The notes below the pieces were generated by a model, which had not been told where the DNA came from, ran no database searches, and worked only from the letters and a program-made list of their open reading frames with translations. A stretch of DNA of 44,496 nucleotides, from positions 1-44,496 of the forward strand of contig JAFSVR010000006.1 in the NCBI GenBank assembly GCA_017444895.1, in the 5' to 3' direction. Source of the stretch: Clostridia bacterium. GTDB taxonomy: Bacteria; Bacillota; Clostridia; Christensenellales; UBA1242. The position numbers were made by a program, and so were the translations under genes. Positions 35,224 to 42,567 of the stretch are shown one piece after another; position 1 is the stretch's first letter, and every line of letters begins with the position of its first letter.

Positions 35224-37515
35224 TTAAACGTGGAAGTTCTTTGATTTATACAGAATTTCATAAACAATTGAACTGATGATCGGAGCGAGGCAAGCAACGC
35301 AAGGGACAATCCAATTGAGGTGGTTATAGTTTGTTTGAGCAAAACTATAGAATCCAAATTGTAGGTTAATGCAATAGATGATCAAATAGAACTGAACTGT
35401 GAAGATAATTGCAAATAAGTGTGAAAGGCGTGGGGCATATTTTGCAACGACCTTTTTATATGGATTGAGCCAATATCTTATTGTTGAGAAAATTCCAATA
35501 ATCAGGAAAACACCGAATGCACAAAGATAATATGCATATCTCCCTTGGAAAGTGTCTGGATTGAATGAATAACCACTGGTGATCAGCATGGTTATTCCCA
35601 GCAAAACCATTTCAATAAAGAAAGTTATCCAGTTTCTTATCATTTTGATTCTGTTTGTTTCAATAAAGGTTTTTGCACTTGTTGGCTCTTTAACTTGTCT
35701 TTCATATGGCCTTACGGCGATGCCTTCGTTTTCAAACGTTAATTTAAGGTTTGAAATATCCTGTGGTGCCTTTGCAGTTTCTTCAACTGTGTTAGATGGC
35801 AATGGGTTTGGGGCGTTGTCCTGCAAAAGGGCTGGGTTAATTGACACGGATGCCAAACTGCTCAGTTTTTCTTTTGCGTTTACGTCTGTGTAGTATGGAT
35901 TAATTGTGCTGGATTTATCATAAACGCTGGTTAAATCAACTTTATTATCATATTCTTTTGTTTTCGCAAGATTTTCACCTTGATCTTCTTGTTCTTCAAC
36001 AAATGTTGACTGATCTGCTTCTTCGTCAATTTCTGGCATTATTGTTTCGTTATCTTCTTCATCATTTTCTTGTTGAGGCGTTGTTCCATCAAAAACAGTG
36101 AAGGATGGGGCAGGGCGTTCTTGAGAAAAATCAAGCGCAATTTCATCATCTTCATCTTTGTTTTCACTTGCTAGATAGTTAGGAATTTCAGCATCATATT
36201 TGCTCGCAAAACCTTCAAGAAGATTGTCTCCCTTAGCCTCAGAAATATCATCATATTGTGGCTTGTTAAGGTTGAAATATGTGATGTCACTATAAAGCCC
36301 GGTGTTATCATCGTTTGGTAATTCTTCATTATCATGATTTGAATCAGTTTCTGGCTCGGTTTCATCTTTTTGTTCTAAATCATTTTCCTCGGCTTTATCA
36401 TAAACAATTTCGGGCTCTTTTGCTGTTTCCTCATCATTAGATCTTGTGTTGAAGAAACTATTGCCAGATTCTTCAAAAGTTTGCTCGCCAAACTCATTTT
36501 CGTCATTAAATTCTTCAGCTGCTGTAACAAGGTCCTGAGTTTTTTGTTCTTCTTCAAATTCTGCATCAGAAACAGTGCTCTCTTCCAGTGCAGAAGCGTA
36601 GTCTTTAGCATCTGGGTTGTATTCACTATATTTTCCCGTTGTAAATTTAGCCAAAAATTCATCTTCTTGTCTTAATGGCTTTTCTTCGTTCTCGTCAGAG
36701 TTATTTGTATCATTCAAATCGTCAGAGCTTTCGTCATTTTCATTTGGTTCAGCATTTTGAGACTGCTCTTGTTGGTGATAATGACCGAGTAAGGCCAAAA
36801 TATCGTCATTTTCCTCTTGATTTTCCTCATCAGAAACAGCATTTTCCGCCTGTGAAACAAGATTGTCTTCATCATTTTGCGCATCATTTTTAACGAGATG
36901 AGGGCAATATTCAGAATAATCTTCATCATCAAAAGGTAAGGAATCATTTTCTTCAACTTTATCAAAGCCGGCATCTTCAGGCTCTGCTTCATTGTTGGTT
37001 AGATATTGCATTTCCTGATCATCGCTGATATGGCCATTGTCTTGCTCTTCAACTTCTTTATCAATTTCATCAAAAATAAGACCGGTTTCAGTGTTATCTG
37101 GCTCTTCGCCGGCTGTTTCAACCTTTTCATCTTCATCAACTGACAAGGTATCTGATGATGGGATGGAGGTTTTATCATCTCCGCTTTCAGTTGAAATAAG
37201 GCTATCAATAATTCTTCTTGAACGGAGCCAGTCTTCTTGATTTTGCTTAAAAGCTTCTTGACCCTGGTCTGTAAGTTTATAGTAATGGCGTTTGCCACCA
37301 ATATCACTGTCTTCCCAATATGAAGAAATAAGCCCCTTATCCTCAAGGCGTTTAAGGCAACTATAGAGTGTTGGCTGTTTAAGCTCATATGTTCCGTTGC
37401 TTTTCACTTCAACTTCTTTGCATATTTCATAGCCATAACGGTCGCCTTCGGCAAGAATATTAAGAATAATTGTGTCTATGTGGCCACGAATTAAATCGCT
37501 ATCAATACCTTGCAT
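35224..37515 (-). CDS. Membrane-anchored PadR-family regulator with very long acidic linker
   Basis: A 763-residue protein in three parts. Residues 1-105 are a PadR winged helix (LIRGHIDTIILNILAEGDRY, then GYEICKEV, LKQPTLYSCLKRLEDKGLIS and RHYYKLTDQG). Residues about 110-600 are an Asp/Glu/Asn/Ser-rich, low-complexity linker with few hydrophobics. Residues 626-763 contain four predicted membrane spans (about 628-646, 660-678, 698-718, 733-752). PadR proteins are usually 100-200-residue soluble dimers, so the tether is exceptional. A TAAGGAGAA site precedes the ATG and a perfect dyad covers the promoter, suggesting autorepression. No ligand is evident. The C-terminal domain might sense membrane state; that is inference. 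Confidence 0.85.
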   Translation of the reverse strand: MQGIDSDLIRGHIDTIILNILAEGDRYGYEICKEVEVKSNGTYELKQPTLYSCLKRLEDKGLISSYWEDSDIGGKRHYYKLTDQGQEAFKQNQEDWLRSRRIIDSLISTESGDDKTSIPSSDTLSVDEDEKVETAGEEPDNTETGLIFDEIDKEVEEQDNGHISDDQEMQYLTNNEAEPEDAGFDKVEENDSLPFDDEDYSEYCPHLVKNDAQNDEDNLVSQAENAVSDEENQEENDDILALLGHYHQQEQSQNAEPNENDESSDDLNDTNNSDENEEKPLRQEDEFLAKFTTGKYSEYNPDAKDYASALEESTVSDAEFEEEQKTQDLVTAAEEFNDENEFGEQTFEESGNSFFNTRSNDEETAKEPEIVYDKAEENDLEQKDETEPETDSNHDNEELPNDDNTGLYSDITYFNLNKPQYDDISEAKGDNLLEGFASKYDAEIPNYLASENKDEDDEIALDFSQERPAPSFTVFDGTTPQQENDEEDNETIMPEIDEEADQSTFVEEQEDQGENLAKTKEYDNKVDLTSVYDKSSTINPYYTDVNAKEKLSSLASVSINPALLQDNAPNPLPSNTVEETAKAPQDISNLKLTFENEGIAVRPYERQVKEPTSAKTFIETNRIKMIRNWITFFIEMVLLGITMLITSGYSFNPDTFQGRYAYYLCAFGVFLIIGIFSTIRYWLNPYKKVVAKYAPRLSHLFAIIFTVQFYLIIYCINLQFGFYSFAQTNYNHLNWIVPCVACLAPIISSIVYEILYKSKNFHV

Positions 37516-37528
37516 ACATTTTCTCCTT

Positions 37529-37550
37529 ATGAATACATACAGATATTCAT
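37529..37550. repeat. Inverted repeat in the 5' leader of the PadR-domain gene
   Basis: ATGAATA and TATTCAT, 8 bases apart, lie just upstream of the ribosome binding site. The same half-sites recur 2 bases apart at 38620-38635. A PadR-type operator is possible. Confidence 0.4.
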
Positions 37551-37554
37551 TATT

Positions 37555-37572
37555 AGTTTATTAAAATAAACT
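37555..37572. promoter_or_regulatory. Putative operator over the padR-type promoter
   Basis: AGTTTATT and AATAAACT form a perfect 8-2-8 dyad. On the minus strand it covers the -10 (TAAACT) and most of the spacer of the promoter, the position expected of a repressor site. Confidence 0.55.
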
Positions 37573-37583
37573 ATTTAAGTCAA
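37555..37583 (-). promoter_or_regulatory. Promoter of the PadR-domain gene
   Basis: On the minus strand: TTGACT (37578-37583), 17-base spacer, TAAACT (37555-37560). The leader is about 35 bases. Confidence 0.7.
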
Positions 37584-37672
37584 ATATTTTATGGCTAAAT
37601 GCTCTTTTCGTAGCAAAATTTCAAATAATTTGAATTAATCCTTTTTTTTGCGTGCAAAATCATAGCAAAAAT

Positions 37673-37681
37673 TGATATAAT
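37673..37681 (+). promoter_or_regulatory. Extended -10 promoter of the YgjP-like gene
   Basis: TGATATAAT, a TG-N-TATAAT extended -10 element, lies 17 bases before the start codon. No good -35 is seen. Confidence 0.6.
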
Positions 37682-37698
37682 TTAAGACGAGGTGAATT

Positions 37699-38367
37699 AT
37701 GATTATTCCAGACCAAATAGTAAGGTCAAGCAGGCGCAGTTTATCGCTCACGATTTTGAAAAATGGGGAAGTTGTTGTTAAGGCCCCCCTAAAAATGCGT
37801 GACGGAGATATTGAGAAGTTTGTTTTAAGCAAGCAGAGATGGCTACAAAACAAACTTAATGCGATAAGCAACAATCTAACACGGTTTGATGACATAATAA
37901 GCTATAAGCGCATTCTGCTAAACGGAAATAAGTTTGACATTGTATTAATGCCTGTTAAAAAGGTGTCATTTTCAAACAATGTTATTGCGTTCCCAGACAG
38001 AATTGAGCCAGAAAAAAGAATAAAATTTCTCAAAAACTGGCTTAAAAAATTTGCAAATTCTGTTCTAGAGCCACGAATCGAGATGCTTGCTAAGGAATAT
38101 GGACTTAAATTCAACGACTTCAAGATAACTGATACTAAGGGAAGGTGGGGCAGTTGCAATTCAAAAAAATTAATATGCATCAATTTCAGAGTTGCCATGC
38201 TTCCACAAGATATCATAGATTATGTTTTAACGCATGAGCTGTGTCATTTAATTGAAATGAACCATTCACGAGAATTCTGGAACAATGTTCTGGGATATTA
38301 TCCAAAGGCGAAGTCTGCCAGAATTGCATTAAAAGACTATGGCTTTTTGCTTGATTTATACAGATAA
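37699..38367 (+). CDS. ygjP: YgjP-like (DUF45) M48-type metallopeptidase
   Basis: A 222-residue soluble zinc-protease-like protein. The core GRWGSCNSKKLICINFRVAM, then YVLTHELCHLIEMNHSREFW, contains the HExxH zinc motif (HELCH) and the third-ligand region NHSREFW, exactly as in the YgjP/WLM-type family often annotated as M48 family metallopeptidase. The N-terminal half (IVRSSRRSLSLTI to KQRWLQNKL) is the family's strand-rich domain. GAGGTGA precedes the ATG. It is divergent from the PadR-domain gene across 183 bases. Substrates of the family are not established. Confidence 0.88.
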   Translation: MIIPDQIVRSSRRSLSLTILKNGEVVVKAPLKMRDGDIEKFVLSKQRWLQNKLNAISNNLTRFDDIISYKRILLNGNKFDIVLMPVKKVSFSNNVIAFPDRIEPEKRIKFLKNWLKKFANSVLEPRIEMLAKEYGLKFNDFKITDTKGRWGSCNSKKLICINFRVAMLPQDIIDYVLTHELCHLIEMNHSREFWNNVLGYYPKAKSARIALKDYGFLLDLYR

Positions 38368-38410
38368 TTCTGCTACAAAGAGATAGGTTATAAATAGTTT
38401 AACATAAATT

Positions 38411-38444
38411 ATTTATTCGCAAAAGAATAATTTTGCGAATAAAT
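38411..38444. repeat. Perfect 14-bp inverted repeat with 6-bp centre
   Basis: ATTTATTCGCAAAA and its exact inverted copy TTTTGCGAATAAAT flank GAATAA. No T-run follows on either strand. The arm-6-arm layout is that of a Xer/dif-like crossover site, but the arms do not match a consensus I can recall. Confidence 0.6.
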
Positions 38445-39176
38445 GTATACAATTTTGCTGATATTATAGGATAATCAGCAAGAAAACTTAAATAAGCAAT
38501 TAATTTAATTATGTGTTTTTAATATGAGTCTTTGATAACTAGTGATAAAAATTTTATTAAATCAATATTGTGTGGTTGCTCACACAACAACAGTTTCTGA
38601 TACAGAATCTATTATTTTGATGAATACTTATTCATTAAAACTGCAAATTCTGCGTGAGAACGTGTAAATTACTAAATATTTTATAATTTTTTATGTAAAA
38701 ATGCAGTAAATTTAACATAAACCCTGTATGGCATTTTGTTATATTTTTTGTGGTTTTTCTCTCAGTTTATATACAATTTTGCAGTAAATTAATGAATAAA
38801 ATCCATTATATCGTCTGCCTGAATGCGCGCCAGCTTGTCAACTTTTCTTATTAATCGTTGTTGTTATGTTTTACCTAATACCTTAATATATAAAATATCT
38901 ATATGGAATACTTGTCTGTCATAATACCTCTCACTAGACGACATTATATACTATTCTATTGCACATTGTGTTAGATTATTATGCAGTTTATAGGATGCTT
39001 TTTAGAGTGCATTCTGATACAGATTATTGTTAAGTTATTACTGATTTAATGCCAATTTTGTGATGATTTTGCTTAAAAATCATTAAATTTTGAGGTTTTA
39101 TGCATAAATTTGTACTTTTTTCATATTATATCTTATCTATTTTTGCTTATTTTATTTAATTTTTTGTGTTATATAA

Positions 39177-39217
39177 CAAAAAATCGGTCATTTACATGCA
39201 GAATAACCGATTTTTAT
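39177..39217. terminator. Terminator downstream of serS (bidirectional shape)
   Basis: AAAAATCGGT and ACCGATTTTT form a 10-bp stem around a 17-base loop, with A-rich and T-rich flanks. On the minus strand it lies about 110 bases beyond the serS stop. Confidence 0.75.
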
Positions 39218-39324
39218 TCATATATTTATGTATTTTTAATAATTTAATGGGTGGATTGCGGTAAAATCCCCTCACCCTATTATTGTATGTATGAATGTAG
39301 TGTTATGATAGACAGTGCACTGCA

Positions 39325-40611
39325 TTATTTTGCAACGCAGATTCTGTCTTTGCCACCCATATATTTTTGAAGTGCTTTTGGTATCAAAACTGAGCCATCT
39401 GCTTGATAGTTGTTTTCAAGGAATGCTATAAGCATTCTTGGAGGAGCGACAACTGTGTTGTTAAGCGTGTGCGCAAGTTGGTTTCCGTTTTGTGTTTTAT
39501 ATTTTATTGAGAGCCTTCTTGCTTGAGCATCGCCAAGGTTAGAACAGCTTCCAACCTCAAAATATTTTTTCTGTCGTGGGCTCCAAGCTTCAACATCGCA
39601 ACTTTTAACTTTCAAATCTGCTAAATCGCCAGAGCAACATTCAAGTTGCCTTACTGGAATATCTAATGACCTAAAGAACTCAACGGTGATTTTCCATAAC
39701 TTATCATACCATTCCATGCTATCTTCTGGTTTGCATATAACAACCATTTCTTGTTTTTCAAATTGATGGACTCTATAAATTCCTCGTTCCTCAATTCCAT
39801 GAGCACCAATTTCTTTTCTGAAGCATGGAGAATATGATGTTAAGTTGAGTGGTAAATCACTTTCTTTTAGTATTGTGTTTTTATATCGACCAATCATTGA
39901 GTGCTCACTTGTTCCTATAAGATATAAATCTTCCCCTTCTATCTTATACATCATGTTTTCCATTTCTGCAAAACTCATAACTCCGTTAACAACGTCGCCA
40001 TGAATCATGAATGGCGGAATAACGTATGTGAAACCCTTGTCAATCATAAAATCTCGTGCGTAACTCAAAATTGCACTGTGAAGACGTGCCATATCGCCTA
40101 CTAAATAGTAGAACCCTGTTCCGCTTGTTTTTCTTGCGGCATCAATATCGTGGCCATTAAATCTTTCCATAATATCAGTATGATATGGAATTTCGTAGTT
40201 TGGCACTTTTGGCTCGCCAAAACGTTGAACCTCAACATTTTCGCTGTCGTCTTTTCCAATTGGAACAGTTTTATCAATGATATTTGGGATTGTGAGCATA
40301 ATTGCTTGCAGTTTTTCTTCAAGTTCTGCCTGAATTTTTTCATCATTTGCAACTGTTTCGTTGATTTTTGAAACTTCTGCCTTCAAGGCATCTGCTTTTG
40401 CAGTGTCTTTATTTCTCATGCAAACGCCAATTTCATTAGACTTAGAATTTCTTAAACTTCTAAGGTTTTCACAATCACTTTTAAGTTTTCTAATCTTTTC
40501 GTCAAGGGTTCTTGCCTCGTCAACAAGAGGTAGTTTCTCATTTTGAAATTTTTTCTTTATGTTTTCCTTAACGATTTCTGGATTGTTGCGTATTAAATTT
40601 ATGTCAATCAT
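39325..40611 (-). CDS. serS: Seryl-tRNA synthetase
   Basis: Class II synthetase charging tRNA-Ser. The N-terminal helical arm (about 1-110, coiled coil EKIRKLKSDCENLRSLRNSK) binds the tRNA. Motif 2 is CFRKEIGAHGIEERGIYRVH with QFEKQEM, and motif 3 is NNTVVAPPRMLIAFLEN. Length 428 residues from ATG 40611. A longer frame begins at TTG 40626, but that TTG belongs to the GGAGGAG ribosome binding site, so ATG 40611 is the start. It overlaps the end of rnhA by 8 bases, implying coupling. No T-box leader is present. Confidence 0.96.
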   Translation of the reverse strand: MIDINLIRNNPEIVKENIKKKFQNEKLPLVDEARTLDEKIRKLKSDCENLRSLRNSKSNEIGVCMRNKDTAKADALKAEVSKINETVANDEKIQAELEEKLQAIMLTIPNIIDKTVPIGKDDSENVEVQRFGEPKVPNYEIPYHTDIMERFNGHDIDAARKTSGTGFYYLVGDMARLHSAILSYARDFMIDKGFTYVIPPFMIHGDVVNGVMSFAEMENMMYKIEGEDLYLIGTSEHSMIGRYKNTILKESDLPLNLTSYSPCFRKEIGAHGIEERGIYRVHQFEKQEMVVICKPEDSMEWYDKLWKITVEFFRSLDIPVRQLECCSGDLADLKVKSCDVEAWSPRQKKYFEVGSCSNLGDAQARRLSIKYKTQNGNQLAHTLNNTVVAPPRMLIAFLENNYQADGSVLIPKALQKYMGGKDRICVAK

Positions 40612-41179
40612 TATTCTCTCCTCCAATCAAGTCATTAAATTCTGCTTGAGTGATTTTGTGTGTTGGTTTTTTATCCGTATCCGTTGCTTTTTGATCTGTG
40701 TTTGCAACAGCTTCTGGGTGCTCCTCAATATATTTCTTAATCGAGGAAGTTGCAAGCTGATCGCATCTATTATTAAGCTCGTTATCTGCGTGGCCTTTAA
40801 CTTTAACGAATTCAACGCTGTGTGTGTTCATTAGCTCAAGCAATTGTTGCCACAAGTCTTTGTTTTTAACTTCATCTTTCTGGGCATTTCTCCAGCCATT
40901 TCGTTGCCAACTATCAATCCATTTTTCATTGAACGCATTAACAACGTATGCACTATCACTAAATAGTTTGACATTGCATGGAAATTTAAGAGCTTTAAGG
41001 CCCATTATAACAGCAAGAAGTTCCATGCGGTTATTAGTTGTTTCAGGTTCAGCGCCACAAAATTCCTTGACGAAATTATCAAGGGTTATAACCACACCCC
41101 ATCCACCAATGCCTGGATTTCCTGAACATGCGCCGTCAGTGTAAATGGCAACATCATACTTAATTTGATTATTATCCAT
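40604..41179 (-). CDS. rnhA: Ribonuclease HI
   Basis: Degrades RNA in RNA-DNA hybrids. Catalytic residues are complete: YTDGACSGNPG (Asp15), TNNRMELLAVI (Glu53), LFSDSAYVV (Asp75), and KGHADNELNNRCDQLA with His130 and Asp140. Residues about 150-191 form a Thr/Lys/Asp-rich tail beyond the catalytic domain. A longer frame reaches TTG 41200, but the promoter -10 (41186-41191) lies within it, so ATG 41179 is preferred. The transcript would then begin at or within a base or two of the ATG, making the mRNA effectively leaderless. serS overlaps the 3' end. Confidence 0.93.
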   Translation of the reverse strand: MDNNQIKYDVAIYTDGACSGNPGIGGWGVVITLDNFVKEFCGAEPETTNNRMELLAVIMGLKALKFPCNVKLFSDSAYVVNAFNEKWIDSWQRNGWRNAQKDEVKNKDLWQQLLELMNTHSVEFVKVKGHADNELNNRCDQLATSSIKKYIEEHPEAVANTDQKATDTDKKPTHKITQAEFNDLIGGENND

Positions 41180-41185
41180 ATCACC

Positions 41186-41214
41186 ATTATAATTATACAA
41201 CTATAATAAGTCAA
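41186..41214 (-). promoter_or_regulatory. rnhA-serS promoter
   Basis: On the minus strand: TTGACT (41209-41214), 17-base spacer, TATAAT (41186-41191), then only GGTGAT before ATG 41179. Confidence 0.8.
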
Positions 41215-41233
41215 GAGATTGTTAATCTTCTAA

Positions 41234-41257
41234 GAAAAAACACCACATTGCGTGGTG
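41234..41257 (-). terminator. Terminator of the tRNA-Trp gene
   Basis: On the minus strand CACCAC and GTGGTG pair around GCAAT, followed by a run of Ts. Confidence 0.85.
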
Positions 41258-41264
41258 ATTTTTA

Positions 41265-41338
41265 TGGCAGGGGTGGAAGGAATCGAACCCTCCTCAGGAG
41301 TTTTGGAGACTCTTATTCTACCGATGAACTACACCCCT
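41265..41338 (-). tRNA. trnW: tRNA-Trp (anticodon CCA)
   Basis: The minus strand folds into a cloverleaf: acceptor AGGGGTG pairs with CACCCCT, the anticodon loop is CTCCAAA with anticodon CCA (anticodon stem AGAGT/ACTCC with one mismatch), and the T-arm is GAGGG-TTCGATT-CCTTC. The discriminator is G and the 3' CCA is encoded. Length 74 bases. It has its own promoter and terminator. Confidence 0.95.
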
Positions 41339-41352
41339 ATGAACACTTACTT

Positions 41353-41382
41353 ATGTTAGCATATCCACAAGCAAGTTGTCAA
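41353..41382 (-). promoter_or_regulatory. tRNA-Trp promoter
   Basis: On the minus strand: TTGACA (41377-41382), 18-base spacer, TAACAT (41353-41358), 15 bases before the mature tRNA 5' end. Confidence 0.75.
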
Positions 41383-41404
41383 TGAAATATTTATAATTAT
41401 TCTA

Positions 41405-41755
41405 TTAATTACTGTTGTGATTATGGTTGTGGCAGTTGCAATCGTCATCACAGCACTCTTCGTCTTCTTCAAGGTCAACATCATCAACGCCTGCCATATG
41501 GTAGAACTCATCAAGCGACTTGTTTGGCGCTTCAACCCTATCCACCATTATTTGGGCATAGCCTTTTTCATCTGTGTTTATAGTGTCTAGGCATTTGCCA
41601 CAATTATCGCAGAGTTTGTTGGGATCAAGATCGCACATAAAACAATCACCACAGTGGCAACAAGGACTGACGCCATCAAGAACGCATATCCTTCTATCCT
41701 TTATTGTTTCTAGGAGTTGATCTTTTGATAACGATAAGTTTTTTTCTTTTTTCAT
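41405..41755 (-). CDS. Small Cys-rich, probably metal-binding protein
   Basis: A 116-residue protein from ATG 41755. After a Lys-rich start come CVLDGVSPCCHCGDCFMCDL and DPNKLCDNCGKCLDTI, a dense array of CxxC-type pairs, then an acidic stretch and a C-terminal EECCDDDCNCHNHNHNSN, a Cys/His tail suited to zinc, nickel or Fe-S binding. No ferredoxin or zinc-finger family is recognised with certainty. An upstream ATG at 41776 is rejected because the -10 element lies between the two. The mRNA leader would be about five bases, effectively leaderless. Divergent from lexA. Function unknown; a metal store, metallochaperone or redox sensor are guesses. Confidence 0.78.
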   Translation of the reverse strand: MKKEKNLSLSKDQLLETIKDRRICVLDGVSPCCHCGDCFMCDLDPNKLCDNCGKCLDTINTDEKGYAQIMVDRVEAPNKSLDEFYHMAGVDDVDLEEDEECCDDDCNCHNHNHNSN

Positions 41756-41765
41756 AACAAAAGTA

Positions 41766-41794
41766 TTGTAGCACATTGTGAGTTAAAATTCAAG
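41766..41794 (-). promoter_or_regulatory. Promoter of the Cys-rich gene
   Basis: On the minus strand: TTGAAT (41789-41794), 17-base spacer, TACAAT (41766-41771). The transcription start falls some five bases before ATG 41755. Confidence 0.7.
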
Positions 41795-41815
41795 CAAAAA
41801 ATTTTCAAAAAATAT

Positions 41816-41829
41816 AAACAAATGTTTGC
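41816..41829. promoter_or_regulatory. Putative LexA operator at lexA
   Basis: TAAACAAATGTTTG matches 13 of 14 positions of the recA site (CAAACAAATGTTTG at 31103-31116). The 3' half overlaps the lexA -35 element, so binding should block polymerase. Confidence 0.75.
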
Positions 41830-41855
41830 ATAATTGAGAATTATATGCTAAAATA
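41827..41855 (+). promoter_or_regulatory. lexA promoter
   Basis: TTGCAT (41827-41832), 17-base spacer, TAAAAT (41850-41855). The -35 is the same hexamer as in recA. Confidence 0.8.
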
Positions 41856-41885
41856 TAAAAAACAAATAATAGGAGGTTTGTATAA

Positions 41886-42494
41886 GTGGCGCAAAAAACA
41901 GAAGCAAAATTAATGCAAGTGCTTGAATTTATCTCTAATTTTAGTAATGAATATGGTTATCCCCCTTCTGTTAGGGAAATGTGTAGCGAACTTAATATAA
42001 GTAGCACGGCAACCATTCATTATTATCTTAAAAAATTAACTGATGAAGGATATATTAAAAAAGCTGATTATAAGAACAGGTGTATTGAAATTGTGAATAA
42101 TCCTTTCAAAAAGGAAGAAGATGAAGGGATTCCCGTTGTTGGAAAGGTTGCTGCTGGTTTGCCAATAACCGCTGTCGAGAATATTGAAGACCATATCAAA
42201 CTTCCAAGCAATATGTTCAAAGGAGACGAACTGTTTATCTTGAATGTAAGCGGTGAAAGCATGATCAATGCAGGAATATTTGATGGCGACCAAATTGTTG
42301 TTCGACAACAGGCAACTGCAAATAACGGAGAAAAAGTTGTTGCACTTATTGATGATAGTGCAACTGTTAAAACATTTTATAAAGAAAACGGCCATATTCG
42401 CCTTCAGCCAGAGAATGATACAATGGATCCAATCATTGTTCCAGACTGCACTATTTTGGGCGTTGTTGTTGGCTTAATAAGGAAATATAAATAA
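41886..42494 (+). CDS. lexA: SOS repressor LexA
   Basis: Represses SOS genes until RecA filaments trigger self-cleavage. N-terminal winged helix with YGYPPSVREMCSELNISSTA (about 23-42) and IHYYLKKLTDEGYIKK. Cleavage site Ala90-Gly91 in GKVAAGLPI. Catalytic Ser125 in VSGESMINAGIFDGD and Lys162 in SATVKTFYKE. Length 202 residues. The start is GTG 41886 after AGGAGG. It appears to regulate itself through the dyad at 41816. The recognition-helix region differs from the Bacillus SSSSTVHGHL type, which fits a changed operator. Confidence 0.96.
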   Translation: MAQKTEAKLMQVLEFISNFSNEYGYPPSVREMCSELNISSTATIHYYLKKLTDEGYIKKADYKNRCIEIVNNPFKKEEDEGIPVVGKVAAGLPITAVENIEDHIKLPSNMFKGDELFILNVSGESMINAGIFDGDQIVVRQQATANNGEKVVALIDDSATVKTFYKENGHIRLQPENDTMDPIIVPDCTILGVVVGLIRKYK

Positions 42495-42527
42495 ACTTGT
42501 TTGAATTGCAATAAGGATTTATAACAT

Positions 42528-42562
42528 AAAAAAATAGGGCTTATTCCTCCGCCCTATTTTTT
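42528..42562. terminator. Bidirectional terminator between lexA and the oxoamine synthase gene
   Basis: AAAAAATAGGGC and GCCCTATTTTTT form a perfect 12-bp stem around a 10-base loop. T-tails serve both convergent genes. Confidence 0.92.
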
Positions 42563-42567
42563 GTTGA

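Larger units (their letters stand above)
38368..39324. other. 957-bp AT-rich, gene-free convergent gap with hairpins and short repeats
   Basis: No gene longer than about 25 codons is supported. GC is far below the rest of the window. It holds a perfect 14-bp hairpin (38411-38444), hairpins at 38455-38481 and 38568-38587, a dyad at 38620-38635, two copies of TTCTGATACAGA (38595-38606 and 39012-39023), two copies of TGCAGTAAATT (near 38703 and 38780), two copies of TATACAATTTTGC (near 38446 and 38771), a terminator at 39177-39217 and a 10-base palindrome at 39313-39322. A GC-richer island at about 38810-38845 is open on both strands for 20-24 codons. Neighbouring gaps are mostly under 150 bp, so this one stands out. 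Confidence 0.7.

Noticed and set aside
38411..38444. The 14-bp hairpin as terminator of the YgjP-like gene
   Set aside because: No T-run follows on the plus strand and none on the minus strand in the matching direction.
40612..40626. TTG 40626 as start of serS
   Set aside because: It is part of the GGAGGAG ribosome binding site of ATG 40611, and the extra residues are not part of SerRS.
40627..41180. T-box leader for serS
   Set aside because: The upstream sequence is the rnhA coding region; no T-box features are seen.
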